This document shows positions 9,346-19,753 of a stretch of DNA of 64,000 bases, piece after piece. The DNA comes from Gracilaria caudata (taxonomy: Eukaryota; Rhodophyta; Florideophyceae; Gracilariales; Gracilariaceae), in assembly GCA_030374735.1 (NCBI GenBank), contig JASCIV010000028.1, forward strand, positions 1-64,000. Direction: 5' to 3'. The position numbers were made by a program, and so were the translations under genes. Numbering within the stretch: position 1 is the first letter of the stretch; each line of letters starts with the position of its first letter. The notes beneath the pieces are model-generated. The model had not been told where the DNA came from. It searched no databases and saw only the letters and a list, made by a program, of their open reading frames with translations.

Positions 9346-10338
9346 TCAGCTCTCGTTGACGCGGCCCGCTCTTGGAGCCAGTACCTTTGCAAAGTCCGTA
9401 GCAAAGCAGCCGCGCTCGGTGAGGAGGGTGTGCACCCTCTGAAGCACCACGCGATCGTACGCCGGCGCCACGATGGAGATTGCTTGCCTACCGCGGTCCT
9501 CCCTGCTTTGCTCGTATCTCCAAGTTGCGCCGGGATGCCTTACCATTTTGGACATCACGTTCATGGCCGTACTGCCTTCCGCAGTGATGATGTGTGTTCC
9601 GGCCAGTACCATCAAGGGTATCCCTCGCAGCGAAGCGGCGGTACTTACCAGACCTGAACCGTGCTTGCAAAGAGCTTCTTCCTCAGCTTGCACGCCTACG
9701 GCCTGGATGATGGCCATGTCGCATTGTCTAATGGCTGTTTCCACGTCCGCGTCGTGCACGATTATGGATGCGACGCCTTCCGTTGCTAGTCGTTTTTGCA
9801 TTCTTTCGGAGCTTGATTGCATCTCTTCGCACGCTGCTACGATAGTTACGTCCACTCTGATGCCTTCTGCCAAAGCTTGAACGATACCTCGTTCTATCAA
9901 GCCCTCATCGTGTTCGGCTAGTACCATCACATCACATTGGTCTCCATCTGCCGTAAGGCACGAAGCCAAACTTTCCAAAAGTCCGCCTTCCAGAGAGCGA
10001 ACCTGAGATACCAAGTTATCAATTCTGTTCTGCACCGTTCCAAAATCTTCTGAATCTCCCACGGCCACAATGTCCAGCGCGGTGGCAGCCAACGCCTCGA
10101 CGATGCACTTTTCCTCGACTCGTTTGCTGATTTCCTCGCAAAGCTCAACCACAGCGCTTCTTGCATCGGTGCTTTGTAGAACGGCGAAGCGCAGCAACTT
10201 AGCAACGCCTTCTGCCAATTGAAACTCGTTGAACGACCCGCTTTCGTATTGGCGAAGTAGTTCGTACGTTGTCCTAAGAAGAGCGTCAGGGAGTATTAGG
10301 CTTTGTTCTGCCGACTCTTCGTCGCTGCTTGACGTCAT
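9346..10338 (-). CDS. Translation initiation factor eIF2B subunit, beta-like
   Basis: A 330-residue member of the eIF2B alpha/beta/delta regulatory family. Residues ~1-120 form the helical N-terminal half and ~130-325 the Rossmann-like C-terminal half typical of these subunits. The C-terminal YDRVVLQRVHTLLTERG segment corresponds to the FDYVPPELITLFISNIG region of beta subunits, and the length is nearer to beta and alpha than to the longer delta subunit. eIF2B is the cytosolic guanine-nucleotide exchange factor for eIF2 and the sensor of phosphorylated eIF2. The sequence is divergent (many conserved Gly/Thr positions of the nucleotide-like pocket are changed), so beta versus alpha is a judgement. 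The start is an ATG at 10338. Confidence 0.75.
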   Translation of the reverse strand: MTSSSDEESAEQSLILPDALLRTTYELLRQYESGSFNEFQLAEGVAKLLRFAVLQSTDARSAVVELCEEISKRVEEKCIVEALAATALDIVAVGDSEDFGTVQNRIDNLVSQVRSLEGGLLESLASCLTADGDQCDVMVLAEHDEGLIERGIVQALAEGIRVDVTIVAACEEMQSSSERMQKRLATEGVASIIVHDADVETAIRQCDMAIIQAVGVQAEEEALCKHGSGLVSTAASLRGIPLMVLAGTHIITAEGSTAMNVMSKMVRHPGATWRYEQSREDRGRQAISIVAPAYDRVVLQRVHTLLTERGCFATDFAKVLAPRAGRVNES

Positions 10339-12753
10339 GATCAGGAAGGTTTGGTCGGACGCCGCATCAGCGTGGCGACGATCGACAAATGCGAAACACT
10401 CGTCGACGGGGAGAGAGCTGAGGGGGAGAACCGTGAAATGTTTGTGAGAGTGGTGGCACAGAGCGCAAATTGCGAGTTGAACAGTGCCCTACCCTTGTAT
10501 GCTCGAAGGAAAGTGGCCACGTATCACAGTTGCACAACGCGTAAGTGCTCTATTCGTACCAAGTTGGTACTACCAACCAATGCGAGGCAGCGCATTTCTG
10601 CGCATCTGCAGCAGGGTCTGTTACACCCAACTCGTTATATCCATAGTTTCGCATCCATCCAACTGAAATTGCAAAGCTTCTTCTTCGATGTGCAGGCTTT
10701 GCCGAAGATGCCATCCCTCCTCCAAGCTGCGCAGTAAAATGAAAACCAGTGTTCGCCAATCGCACTGATTTGTTGTCGAATCAGCTACAATTCTTCTCCT
10801 TTGCTCTTCAAATACGCTTTTCCGAGTACGTCCCCTTTCCTGATGGGAGAAAACTTTCTATATAGAGAGTTTTACTTCAACCTAGTAGCTGAATGTTGAT
10901 GTCCGCATTGAGGAAGAAGAGTAGGTCCTCCTTACGTTCTAAGTGGCGATGTAAATGCACACATACATCTCGGAAACATATCAAAAACGAGGTGCTAACG
11001 TACAGACACAACTGAGACACCAACTCTAGTCATTCGATACCCATCTTTCGTATCCTTTTATCCCGGGGGAAACTCAAAACAGGTCTATTCATCAACTAAC
11101 CATCCTTACCAGTTGAACAATTTCGGTACTACATTGAAAGTGCATCCAAAAAGGAGCAATGGATTCTAAAGCCTCAACCGTGAAGGAAGTCAAAAAGACC
11201 TAAAGACTCTTGACCATGATATATTTGAGGAACATGTTCAAACCCCCACATGAAGGGCGTGGAACTACTACTCTAGCAACTTACATTCTACAAGTACGAG
11301 CATACCGACAGTACCTCACAAAACTGAAATAAATCCTGGGACATGATGCTAATGATGGCGCCACCGGTTTATAGTCTTAGTCCTCCTTATGCTCGCATAG
11401 AAAGTGTCAGCGTTATTTTCGTCATGAGTCGGCCCTTCTTGTTCCCTCTCAACATTTGAAGTTATATGGAACCCGGCCTCATCCTGAATTTCAGGTCACT
11501 CTCATGACGATTGCGCACGTGCACATGATTACGGGATTACAATGGAAACTGTAGAGCAAGGAGTCCTTTCTTAAGTTTCTTAAAGGAAAAAAGAACTGCG
11601 TTCTGGGCTTCTGGGCATCACATGCGCAACAGTTGCACGCAAAATCTGCAGCGAAAGGCAGGTTTGCCGCAGGCAGGTAATGCTGACAGTTCGACTCGCT
11701 TGCACGCAACATCCGGATTATAGCAAAGAACGGGAAAGCGTAGCTTGACGTGTACCTTTGTACCTTTGGTACTTGCATATAGCGTCATTTCGAAATCTGG
11801 GGAAACGGCTTCTTAGCACGAACCACCACTGTTGGTGACTTTGGCTTTCTAGAAGGGCCACAGCTCTGTAAGGGCGCCAGCTGCGGCCCATGAGCTTCAT
11901 CAGCAAGGAGGCGCTCGCAAGACAGGGGAGGATACAAAAGTTTGAGAAAAGCCGCCGGACATGCACTCGAAAGGTTTTGACATGCGTTTCACGTGACGGT
12001 GGGGAGGGGAATTCGTCCAAGTCAGAATGAGTGGAGATGTTGTCCGGGCGGCGTGCGGCCAGTACCTGCGTCCTGTTTCTGCGGACACGCTTGTCCCGCT
12101 TTGTGAACGCCTATGCGCAACACAAAGTTATATTTCCTTAAGGGTTAACAGTGGCCGGGAATACGCTGCCTTTTGCTGCGAGAGTCTAGCTCAGCGTCAA
12201 ACGTTAAACTTGCTGCCTCACATGTTTTGCTCGAGACCCGGGATTTGTTAAATGCAATTATCCCGCCCAGATTCAGAACTAGTTGCCATGCAGATTGCGT
12301 GCACACCCATGACCGTACTCTTGGCCGTATAATCACAGTTCCCCTTCAACAAGCCTTTTTTCGCGCTCATCACCTTTATAGCTCAGGCCTCAGCATATGG
12401 CCGTATGATTCGCCGCACCAAACGTAGTGAGCTTAGCTTTGCCCAGTAGGTTTCCACTCTAGAATGGATGATCATATGGTATTCATTCGACTGTTTCTCC
12501 GAATGCGTACCATGTTATTGTATACCGTCAGACGTTCCCTTCTCTCGGGGTGGAAATGGAAATCCCTGTTCATGCCACACACGGGCCACAGTGTCAGAAG
12601 AAAGGGCCTCGTATACTAAGTATTCCAGTCGCTCATCGCCAATCGTAATCTCTACATCGCATGGCCTCGAGGTATACTTTGTTGGGGCCTTGACAAGCTT
12701 TGGACCTTCGCCCCGGCGCGGTGAATGCTCTTCTCTGTCTTTTCGTCCAGTTT
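10339..12753. other. Gene-poor intergenic region, 2.4 kb
   Basis: No credible gene was found on either strand. It contains a TACCCTTGTA element at 10490-10499, about 150 bp upstream of the eIF2B start, and a reiterated GTACCTTTGTACCTTTGGTAC cluster near 11752-11773. The AT-rich middle has only short frames. Confidence 0.4.
10490..10499 (+). repeat. TACCCTTGTA short intergenic element
   Basis: Exact copy of a 10-mer found eight times in this window (both strands) and never inside a gene. See the finding on TA-bounded footprints. Confidence 0.7.
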
Positions 12754-12994
12754 ATGGGGCATAGCCACCCGGTCAGAGGTCAACATTATCACGTAGTTCG
12801 CCTGGTCAACAACGTTTGAACAATACGAATTGAGTGTCGGCACTTTCGTTATTCGTTACCATGGTAAGCAAGTTTTGAAGGAACATATTTACACCGTTAA
12901 ACGCGGTCGTCCTCTTCAAGTCGCTCTTCATCATCTTCCTGTTGAGGCGAGAGTGGGTTTTGCAGCTGAAGCTGTTCACCGTTTTGAAATTCTT

Positions 12995-14566
12995 ATGCCG
13001 ACCGCTTCGACAGGAATGGCTCAGCAAGTAGCCACGACGACGACGACGACAACCAGCATGCCAGTCCCAAGAATGGAGAGCCGACAATCAAGGCTTGATG
13101 CGGCGATTGCTTTGTTTCGTTCAGAGGCCTCAGCTTCAGGCTACGTTGTGGAAGAGGTTCGTTTACGCCTTCCTGTTCCGGATGTTGACGTAATGCCAAG
13201 AGTTATTATCGCTCAAAACAATACCGGAGCAGGCACACCTCCACCATTTCCTAGAACAAAACAACATCGTGGCATGACTCCCTACCCTTATGGGAATGGA
13301 CAAGATCGCGTGGGAATCCCGGGAGGCGAACACACGTTTCCAACAAGTTCTAATGGTGTTCCTTACACCGTACCACCAAAGGCTGTTACCACCTCAGTTA
13401 ACTCATATGCGAAAGGAAAGGGCGAGTCAAATGGTGGAGTGAAGAGAACCGTGTCAGGTTCGGTCGTCTTTCACCCAATTCAACCGAAAACTGGACTCAA
13501 CCTTCAAGGAAACCAAGTACGATCGACTTCATCACATCCAGATAAGAAAGGAATATCATCGGGCTTAGTGACAAAAGCCAACGGTGATTCAGTAGAAAGC
13601 CACAGTGCGAATGGAGTTGAACATGGACCTGTCAACGGAAAGTTTTGGAAGACCGTTATTGGAGGAGAGAAAGGAAGGGCAATTTTGCGAGCTGCAGAGA
13701 GCATGCAGAAGATGAGATATGGAGTGCTCGCATCAAAGTCAACAGAGGAGTCTAAGGGACAGAAACAAAGCACAGTTGAAGCAACACCCGTTTCCATGAG
13801 AACATCCGCTAAGGATGACGATGAGACCGAGGCTGAAAGACATTCGTCACCAACGAAGAAAAGGAAGAGTGAGGGTAGTCCGTCCGCAAAGGGTGGTGAT
13901 GCAGGAGAAACAACATTGCACATAAACGGTCACAGTATCCCGGAAAGTCATGTTCAGCTTCTTCTCAGTAGCGCTGCCGACATTTCTGCCCGTGAGGAGG
14001 AGCGAAAGAGATCTTCTGGCTCCAGTTCGGATCATATCAGCGCGCCTGCGGAAGAGAGAAAGGCAAGAAATAACGTTCTACTTCCTGCTGCTTCGAGAAG
14101 CAAACCACCATCCTCCAATGGAAAGCATATATCTTCGAGAGCAAGAAAAGAAGCCTCAGAACGATCTGCTTCGCGCTCTTCTGCAGCACGGCCTTTCAAG
14201 TGCTCCAGATGTCCGTCGTCCTTTGATAGAGATGGACATCTGCGGGTTCACATTTTGGCTGTACATGAGAAGAAAAGACCATTTGTGTGCCAAGTGTGCG
14301 ATGCTTCGTTCGGGCATAGCTCTTCTTTGCTCAGACATGTCAGAACAGTTCATCAAGCATCACCGGCAATTGGTTCAGGGAAGTCAGGCTCCCGCGGTGG
14401 ACAGAGAAGCTCCGATTCCAGATCGAGGAGGTCGGACGAAAACGATGAGGACAACATCAACGATAGCGAAAAGCACTTCCGGTGCAGCGTGTGTTCACAG
14501 GCGTTTGATAGAGTGGCGTTGCTAAACCGTCATGTGGCTAACAAACACCCCCTCAAGTCGGACTGA
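12995..14566 (+). CDS. C2H2 zinc-finger protein
   Basis: The ATG at 12995 gives 523 residues. The body is Ser/Lys-rich and disordered with NLS-like KKRKSE. Three C2H2 fingers sit at the C-terminus: two adjacent (first Cys at ~403 and ~432, pattern C-x2-C-x12-H-x4-H) and one after a Ser/Arg spacer (first Cys ~497). Arrangement and basic spacers suggest a sequence-specific DNA-binding protein in the nucleus; the target is unknown. The N-terminus is uncertain: the frame stays open upstream to 12797 without ATG, and that segment (FVIRYHGKQ...RGRPLQVALHHLPVEARVGF) reads like real protein. An ATG at 12754 opens a different frame that meets it after 21 codons at GTT-TGA. A frameshift, sequencing error or intron could join the two. 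Confidence 0.8.
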   Translation: MPTASTGMAQQVATTTTTTTSMPVPRMESRQSRLDAAIALFRSEASASGYVVEEVRLRLPVPDVDVMPRVIIAQNNTGAGTPPPFPRTKQHRGMTPYPYGNGQDRVGIPGGEHTFPTSSNGVPYTVPPKAVTTSVNSYAKGKGESNGGVKRTVSGSVVFHPIQPKTGLNLQGNQVRSTSSHPDKKGISSGLVTKANGDSVESHSANGVEHGPVNGKFWKTVIGGEKGRAILRAAESMQKMRYGVLASKSTEESKGQKQSTVEATPVSMRTSAKDDDETEAERHSSPTKKRKSEGSPSAKGGDAGETTLHINGHSIPESHVQLLLSSAADISAREEERKRSSGSSSDHISAPAEERKARNNVLLPAASRSKPPSSNGKHISSRARKEASERSASRSSAARPFKCSRCPSSFDRDGHLRVHILAVHEKKRPFVCQVCDASFGHSSSLLRHVRTVHQASPAIGSGKSGSRGGQRSSDSRSRRSDENDEDNINDSEKHFRCSVCSQAFDRVALLNRHVANKHPLKSD

Positions 14567-14884
14567 TTGTAGCATTGGTGCTCTTCCGCTTCTAACTTCA
14601 ATAACGGCACGAGGTAGCTTAAAATATCTTTAACAGCTCGCTAACTTTCGTCTCCTCTTGCGAAAGTTCTCGTACTGAGGAGAATACGCACCTGGTATGA
14701 AAACATGGTTGCGATTGAATGGGCCTGATTCGCTCAACCGTCTCTCTATAAATTGCTAACATTATCACTTCCCAGGTCTTTTTCCAGAAAAAAGTGAGGA
14801 TGTTTTGCTCGTGGACAATTCTGTTCTTAGTTACAAAGGGCAGGCGGGGTTTAATGGGGGAGGATAACGTAGTCTTGAGTTAAG
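14567..14884. other. Convergent 3' intergenic region
   Basis: AT-rich spacer between the zinc-finger gene and the syntaxin-5-like gene, which converge here. Nothing beyond 3' flanks is recognised. Confidence 0.4.
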
Positions 14885-15868
14885 TTACAATATAACAGTC
14901 CAAAGAACAAGGAATGCCAGGAGCACTGCAAAAACTTTGAGTATGAGCGCTCGATTCCCAGCAATACTATTATAGTAAATCATAAGTTGGTTCTGACCCG
15001 CATTCATGTTCGAAACGGTGTCTTCGACATTAGCATCGATTCTCTCGACAAGCTCGCCCTGCTCCGAAACCATAGTTGCTAGCTGATTGAAAATCTGACC
15101 TAACTCTACAATAGTGCTTTCCACCTGTCGGACTGCGTCTGCGCGTGCCTGATGATAGGTGGTTTCGCGAGGGGCTGTAACCATAGTCGTTGGGCGCACG
15201 GCGTGCATGGGTTGTTGAGCTGGTTGGAAAGCGTTTGCAGCTCCAAGACTGCCTTGACCAAGGTCGAGCGCAACGTTTGATGCCGGTGTGGCGAATATTG
15301 GAGCGGCAGTGGTGTTGGACATGAAGTGAGAGCGGCGATCTTGCTGCGCTGCCAGGCTGTCCGTGCGCATCTTGAGCACTTTCTTGAAGCCCTCGGCGGT
15401 GGCACCTAACCTGCCACGGAGCGAGTGAACGACATTCTCAGAGTGGTCGCCCGCCTGCTTGTTGGCCGAGCGTCTGGTGGCGTCTCGCAGGCGCTGCAGA
15501 TCAGTGAGCTTCGAATTTAGCGCGGCTATGTCCTGCTTGATGATGTAGGTGAGCTCCTGAATCTCGGCGGTAGGATCATCGAAAAGCGATCGACGCTGCG
15601 CAAGTTTGGTGAGCTTCGCAAGCTTGACGGAGGTCTGTTGGATATCCTTTCCGACCTGCGCTGCGAGTCTCGTGAAGTCGGAGCGCGGCGGCAGATGGGC
15701 GGCGCCAAGCGGTGCGGGTGGCTTCTTGTGTGCGGCGCGAGCGGACTGAAGCACAGCTGAAAACTCGTCGGTACGGTCTCGCACGGAGGAGGGGGCGGCG
15801 AGCGTCATGACGGGGGCTTGCTGCGTGCGCGGCAGGGACGACGGCGGCGTCGCGCGTCGACGTCGCAT
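14885..15868 (-). CDS. Qa-SNARE, syntaxin-5/Sed5-like
   Basis: A 327-residue Golgi Qa-SNARE. The RDRTDEFSAVLQSARA motif near residue 30 is the Sed5 N-terminal signature (compare RDRTQEF in syntaxin-5). Next come the three-helix Habc region (~60-180), a linker, the SNARE helix with zero-layer Gln262 (IFNQLATMV), and a C-terminal membrane span (~304-327). Sed5 pairs with Bet1/Bos1-type partners for ER-Golgi and intra-Golgi fusion. The open frame continues upstream to a GTG; the first ATG (15868) begins MRRRRATPP, and a second ATG at 15808 (MTLAAP, just before RDRTDEF) is an equally possible start. It is divergently paired with the TAP42-like gene across only 261 bp. Confidence 0.9.
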   Translation of the reverse strand: MRRRRATPPSSLPRTQQAPVMTLAAPSSVRDRTDEFSAVLQSARAAHKKPPAPLGAAHLPPRSDFTRLAAQVGKDIQQTSVKLAKLTKLAQRRSLFDDPTAEIQELTYIIKQDIAALNSKLTDLQRLRDATRRSANKQAGDHSENVVHSLRGRLGATAEGFKKVLKMRTDSLAAQQDRRSHFMSNTTAAPIFATPASNVALDLGQGSLGAANAFQPAQQPMHAVRPTTMVTAPRETTYHQARADAVRQVESTIVELGQIFNQLATMVSEQGELVERIDANVEDTVSNMNAGQNQLMIYYNSIAGNRALILKVFAVLLAFLVLWTVIL

Positions 15869-16129
15869 GGAAGCGCGGAAAAGAGGGAGCGACGGAGAAG
15901 AAGGAACAGCTGCGCGATAAAGCGCGAGAGTTGGGGCACGGCGAGGACGACGCTGTGCGGTGGTGGGACGGCCAGCATGTGCGACAACCCCTGACACTAC
16001 GCACTGGGCTCACTGCAAGCGGATGGCACAACTGACGACGTCACCGACACGTGCACAGCGTCGGCGTCTATCTAATTCTTGTTTACGCCTGGGTTGTTCT
16101 CGCTCCCGCACCGCGCACAAACACAAATC
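15869..16129. promoter_or_regulatory. Compact bidirectional promoter region
   Basis: The 261 bp between the Sed5-like start codon (minus strand) and the TAP42-like ATG (plus strand) must contain both promoters. No TATA box or named element is evident; it is moderately CG-rich. Confidence 0.45.
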
Positions 16130-17191
16130 ATGTCGGACGGTACGCACGACAAGCCGCTCCCCGCGCTCTTCGCGCGCGCAGTCACTGCCGTCACCTCCGC
16201 CGCGGAGCCATGGCCCGCGCTCACATATCTCGCCGACGCCGCGCCGCCAGCGTGCTCGCGCTCCACGCGGCCGCAGCCCGGCAAGCCGCAACCGGCAGAT
16301 GCAGCCATCGAACGGCTGCAGCTCGTGGCGGATGCGCTCCGGGCCGCCGCGTTGTTCTCACGCAACGAGACCCTTGACGAGGTGCCCACCCCTTGTATCA
16401 AGTTCCTGCTGGTTCCGTACCTGCGCGCGGTAGCGCTGCACGCGTGGCAAGGTCCCGCAGCACAGCGACTTGACAAACTCGTGCAATGCGATGCGGAGCT
16501 TCAGACCTTTTTCTCCGACGTTGATTCGTATTCATTGCTCACCGAGTCGCAGAAGGATCGCGTACTGCTCAATTCGCCGGAGCTTGTACAGTCACCCGCT
16601 CAGAAGCGCGAGGAGAAGATTACTCGCTTTAAGATGGAGAAGGCTGCGGAGAGCAGATTGAGTCTTCTTATGGACAAACTTGAGAAGCGTTCCATCACCG
16701 ATCAAGATGACACCGATCTGCGAGAGGCCTCCTTGCTCGTGCTTCAATCCGCTGTGCGCCGTGCGCTCGATCTGTTTTCTACCTTGCAGGAAGAGATCAC
16801 CATTTTGCGATTTGCCGAACGCCAAATAGCAAAGGGTGTGGACCCGAGAGTCAAAGCTGACCAAGCACGAGCGAAAGCGCCACCCTCTGTCCTTACGCAT
16901 ATGCCACCCACTTTCCGAATCGTCAACCAAAGGGAGCGAGAGAGGGAGGCTGTGTTCCGTCCAAGTCACTCCCTTCCTACTTATACCATCGAGGAATGGG
17001 GCGAGATAGAGGCTCAAAGATTGGCAAAAGCTGAATTAGAGAAGAAGGAGAATCAAATCGCTGCAAAGCGACGCAAAGAGGAACAAGACAGTGGTGACGA
17101 TGAAGCAGTGGATCTTCAAACTATCGAGGCACGCAAATGGGATGACTGGAAGGACGAACACAACAAGGGCTCCGGTAATACTATTCGGTAG
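16130..17191 (+). CDS. TAP42/alpha4 (IGBP1) PP2A-associated protein
   Basis: A 353-residue TAP42-family protein, which binds free catalytic subunits of PP2A-type phosphatases and acts in TOR signalling. The N-terminal helical domain (~1-240) shows the family features: LPALFARAV at the start, the central SRNETLDEVPTPCIKFLLVPYLRA motif, and a basic KREEKITRFKMEK helix that contributes to phosphatase binding. The C-terminal third has the conserved YTIEEWGEIEAQR motif and the acidic/basic tail ending WDDWKDEHNKGSGN, the typical TAP42 ending. The apparent earlier start is TTG; ATG 16130 follows an ACACAAATC leader. Family assignment is firm. Confidence 0.93.
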   Translation: MSDGTHDKPLPALFARAVTAVTSAAEPWPALTYLADAAPPACSRSTRPQPGKPQPADAAIERLQLVADALRAAALFSRNETLDEVPTPCIKFLLVPYLRAVALHAWQGPAAQRLDKLVQCDAELQTFFSDVDSYSLLTESQKDRVLLNSPELVQSPAQKREEKITRFKMEKAAESRLSLLMDKLEKRSITDQDDTDLREASLLVLQSAVRRALDLFSTLQEEITILRFAERQIAKGVDPRVKADQARAKAPPSVLTHMPPTFRIVNQREREREAVFRPSHSLPTYTIEEWGEIEAQRLAKAELEKKENQIAAKRRKEEQDSGDDEAVDLQTIEARKWDDWKDEHNKGSGNTIR

Positions 17192-17990
17192 CCGATCTCC
17201 TTGGTTCCGTTACCCCTCAATCGTTTATTATATATGTCGAGCTTCCGCTACTTAATATTGCTGTACGAGAGCCATTCGCTCTTCATCGATGTTGCGCTCT
17301 TCCATTCCCGCTTGCGGAAAAGCTCTCCAAAGTCTTATCTGGGAGTTTTAGTACTTAGCAACAATCTATTTCGTCCTTGCGCATGCCGCAGTTGTTTGAT
17401 ACTGATCTCATGTTCTACCTGCGACCCGATATGGCAGTGACAGTGACTGGTTCTTCACTTTGGCTTAACCATTTCTGGTTTTCCAGTTTGTGCCTCTCTA
17501 GAGTCAAGAGCTATACATACGAATCTTGGCACGTAGCCCTCTACATCGTTTTATATGCTATCTTTGTTAGTAGTTTGCTTCGCCATGGACTCCCAAGGAC
17601 CAACACCCCGTCCCCCAAAACCTGTGAGATACGGATCAGTCCGAAAAGAAAAGGAGGAACAACACTGACCACAAAGTGAAAGTCAGTCTGAAAGAAGAAG
17701 GGCTAAATTTGTTGAGCCTCGTAGATGTCTTTGACTGACAAACTCTTGAGCATTATGCTTAGGCGTTATTCCTGTACAAGATTCTTTCGATTGCAATAGG
17801 CGCATGCGTTGCCTCACGCATCCTCTCCACGAGCTTTGAGGCAATCTACCATGTTAGCTTATGTACAAACGAACTGCTTGAGCTACATTGGTCGCTTACA
17901 GAATCAACTTTGGGTTTGCTTTCTCGGCGGGATACGACGTAGTACTACTGGGAACGACATGAATGTAAAGCCCGGTTCTTCTACGTAATC
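17192..17990. other. Intergenic region
   Basis: AT-rich 3' flank of the TAP42-like gene and of the Cys-rich membrane gene. I see no open frame with coding character. Confidence 0.4.
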
Positions 17991-18800
17991 CTATGATAGC
18001 TCAAGGACAACATCGGCTTCAACAGCGCCAGCAGTACATCCCATTCTTTCTAGGTCATCCTGAGACGGCTCAACAACGACATCGGCTTGAGCAGTGTGCG
18101 TCCCAACTTGTGGAGTTCTGGGTCTGCTCGAGATAGAATTGACCGCGAGGTTTATCACTGCTTCGTAAGATCCGTTCCAGTCGAATGTTTGTCCTGATAG
18201 TAGAAGTGACAAGATCCCAGTAACCAAGCAAGAAATGGAAATAGCCCCAAGGATGCATACTATAGCGATAGAGGAAGCTGAAACATCAGAAAGTGGACGG
18301 TGTGCCACAAGGTGCTCGAGTCAAAGCATCAACCGAATCGAAGGCCATCATGCACTTCTGCCCTAAAGCTGACATACTAAACCCTTTGAAAGCTCTGTCT
18401 AGACCCATTTGTAGAGTAGCCTCGTTGGTAATGCTCATGTATACACCCGTTTTGGAGGTGTTTCTTTCGAGGTTAGCTACTGTACAATTTCCACAGACTC
18501 CGATGAAATCACCGCTGAGTAATGACGTTCTTGGAACGTTCTTGGAACAATGCACCAGGCAAACGCATACCTCTGCATCTCGGAACCTTATTTCAGCAAT
18601 GTCTGAGATGCAGCAATGTAAAGAGGACCTTCTGTGACATGCTTTCTTGTATCCAACCGAGTGACATTTCTCAAAACATATTTCCCCATTGGCTCCACCA
18701 ATAGTGCTTCCAGTTCCTTTGAAGAGATCGTACGGATGAGAGTAGGAAAGATTACAGGCTTTTGCGAAACGCAGAGGTGACTTAAGCCTAGTTCTAAACT
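17991..18800 (-). pseudogene. Cys-rich single-pass membrane protein, 5'-incomplete gene
   Basis: Two minus-strand segments join in frame through a 100-nt intron (18278-18377; donor GTATGT, CTGAT branch-like site, acceptor TTTCAG, phase 1). The exon above it reads continuously from about 18800 and encodes a Cys-rich ectodomain: about eleven Cys between FAKACNL and VCGNCTVANLERN, including CC and CVC. The exon below begins SSIAIVCILGAISIS, a single membrane span, followed by a ~70-residue polar acidic tail ending VVLELS. This looks like a type I membrane protein. No ATG or signal peptide is present, and the 5' end runs into a decayed retroelement fragment (from ~18806), so the gene may be truncated or its first exon lies beyond the insertion. 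I recognise no family. Confidence 0.5.
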
Positions 18801-18805
18801 GTGCA

Positions 18806-19012
18806 CACGCCTCAGCTGCACCCAGTGGCGAGCTACCTAGAGAACAAAATGCTGCGCTGCGATTGTGCGTTGAGAGTCAAGAAAGACTGCGAGCACGTCA
18901 TTTTACGTTGTCCGTTGACAACGCCTAGCCGACAGGAAGTCTTCCGCGGTCGTCGGCAGTACCGACAGAAGTCGCTTAGTGAGCCGATAATGGAAGCGCC
19001 ACGTCGAATACA
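18806..19012 (+). mobile_element. Decayed retroelement 3' end, copy A (zinc-knuckle region)
   Basis: Reading + from about 18806 gives HTPQLHPVASYLENK, then CDCALRVKKDCEHVILRCPLTT and further conserved residues up to MEAPRRI. The CxC-x7-H-x4-C pattern followed by Pro matches the C-terminal zinc-binding motif of non-LTR retrotransposon polyproteins, downstream of an RNase H-like TGH motif (here TVH). It is about 80% identical to copy B on the opposite strand at 19754-19953, with an in-frame stop before the motif, so it is a relic. Confidence 0.6.
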
Positions 19013-19532
19013 TATACATATATATACAATACATAAAAAGATGAAAACTGGTCTTCTAGATCAAATGCGTTGCGGAGATGCCAGGCGTTCAACTCTGCAG
19101 CGACGAATGAGATATCGCGAAAATGCATATCCATGGAGACTTTTCCATGCTTATATAACTTCCATCTTCCCAATGAGTTGAGTCTCTTTACGAGACAAAA
19201 ACCTGCTCTAATTGTGAATACATCCGTAATGACTAGGTAATGAAATCGATAATGAACGCCGTTTCTCCTGGTGTGAGTCGCTGCTCCATATCGAGTGAAT
19301 GATGATGATGATGAAAGCGATAAGCGTCGGTAGCGAAACACCCCGGAACTTGAAGACAGCTTAGAGATCTAATACTTTCTGGCTGCAGCCCAGTGCGTGT
19401 AGCATAGCTGCCGTTTTGGTAGTTCGTGGCTGCCGTATAGGAGTGTTACAGGTGTTGGGTCTTTAGCAAACCCGCGCGCCACGCGGAATTGGCGTGCGCG
19501 TTTCGTAAAAGAGAGAGAGAGAGAGAAGATTC

Positions 19533-19571
19533 TTCTTTATTTTGGACAAGATTGTTGTCCAAGATAAAGAA
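19533..19571. repeat. 17-bp inverted repeat sharing a 20-mer with 48823-48842
   Basis: TTCTTTATTTTGGACAA (19533-19549) pairs with TTGTCCAAGATAAAGAA (19555-19571), 16 of 17 matching, across a 5-nt loop. It sits just after a (GA)n run at 19511-19526. The 20-mer TTCTTCTTTATTTTGGACAA at 19530-19549 recurs exactly at 48823-48842. Confidence 0.7.
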
Positions 19572-19753
19572 AATGTGCTTTCTCAGATTCCTGAAACAAA
19601 ACAAGTGATAGAAGAGTTCTGAGAACGACAACCGGAGTCAGCTCCATTCTTCTTCTTCTCTAATATGGAAGTTGCAGTCTAATTCCTAACACAACTGAGA
19701 AGTACTTAAAGCATTTCTCTCAAAGAAGAAGAAAAAGGCCAGAATTCGACGTG

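Noticed and set aside
8756..9346. A 196-codon minus-strand frame upstream of the R-SNARE
   Set aside because: Composition is low-complexity (Pro/Ser/Arg), it overlaps the start codon and intron of the SNARE, and no family is visible.
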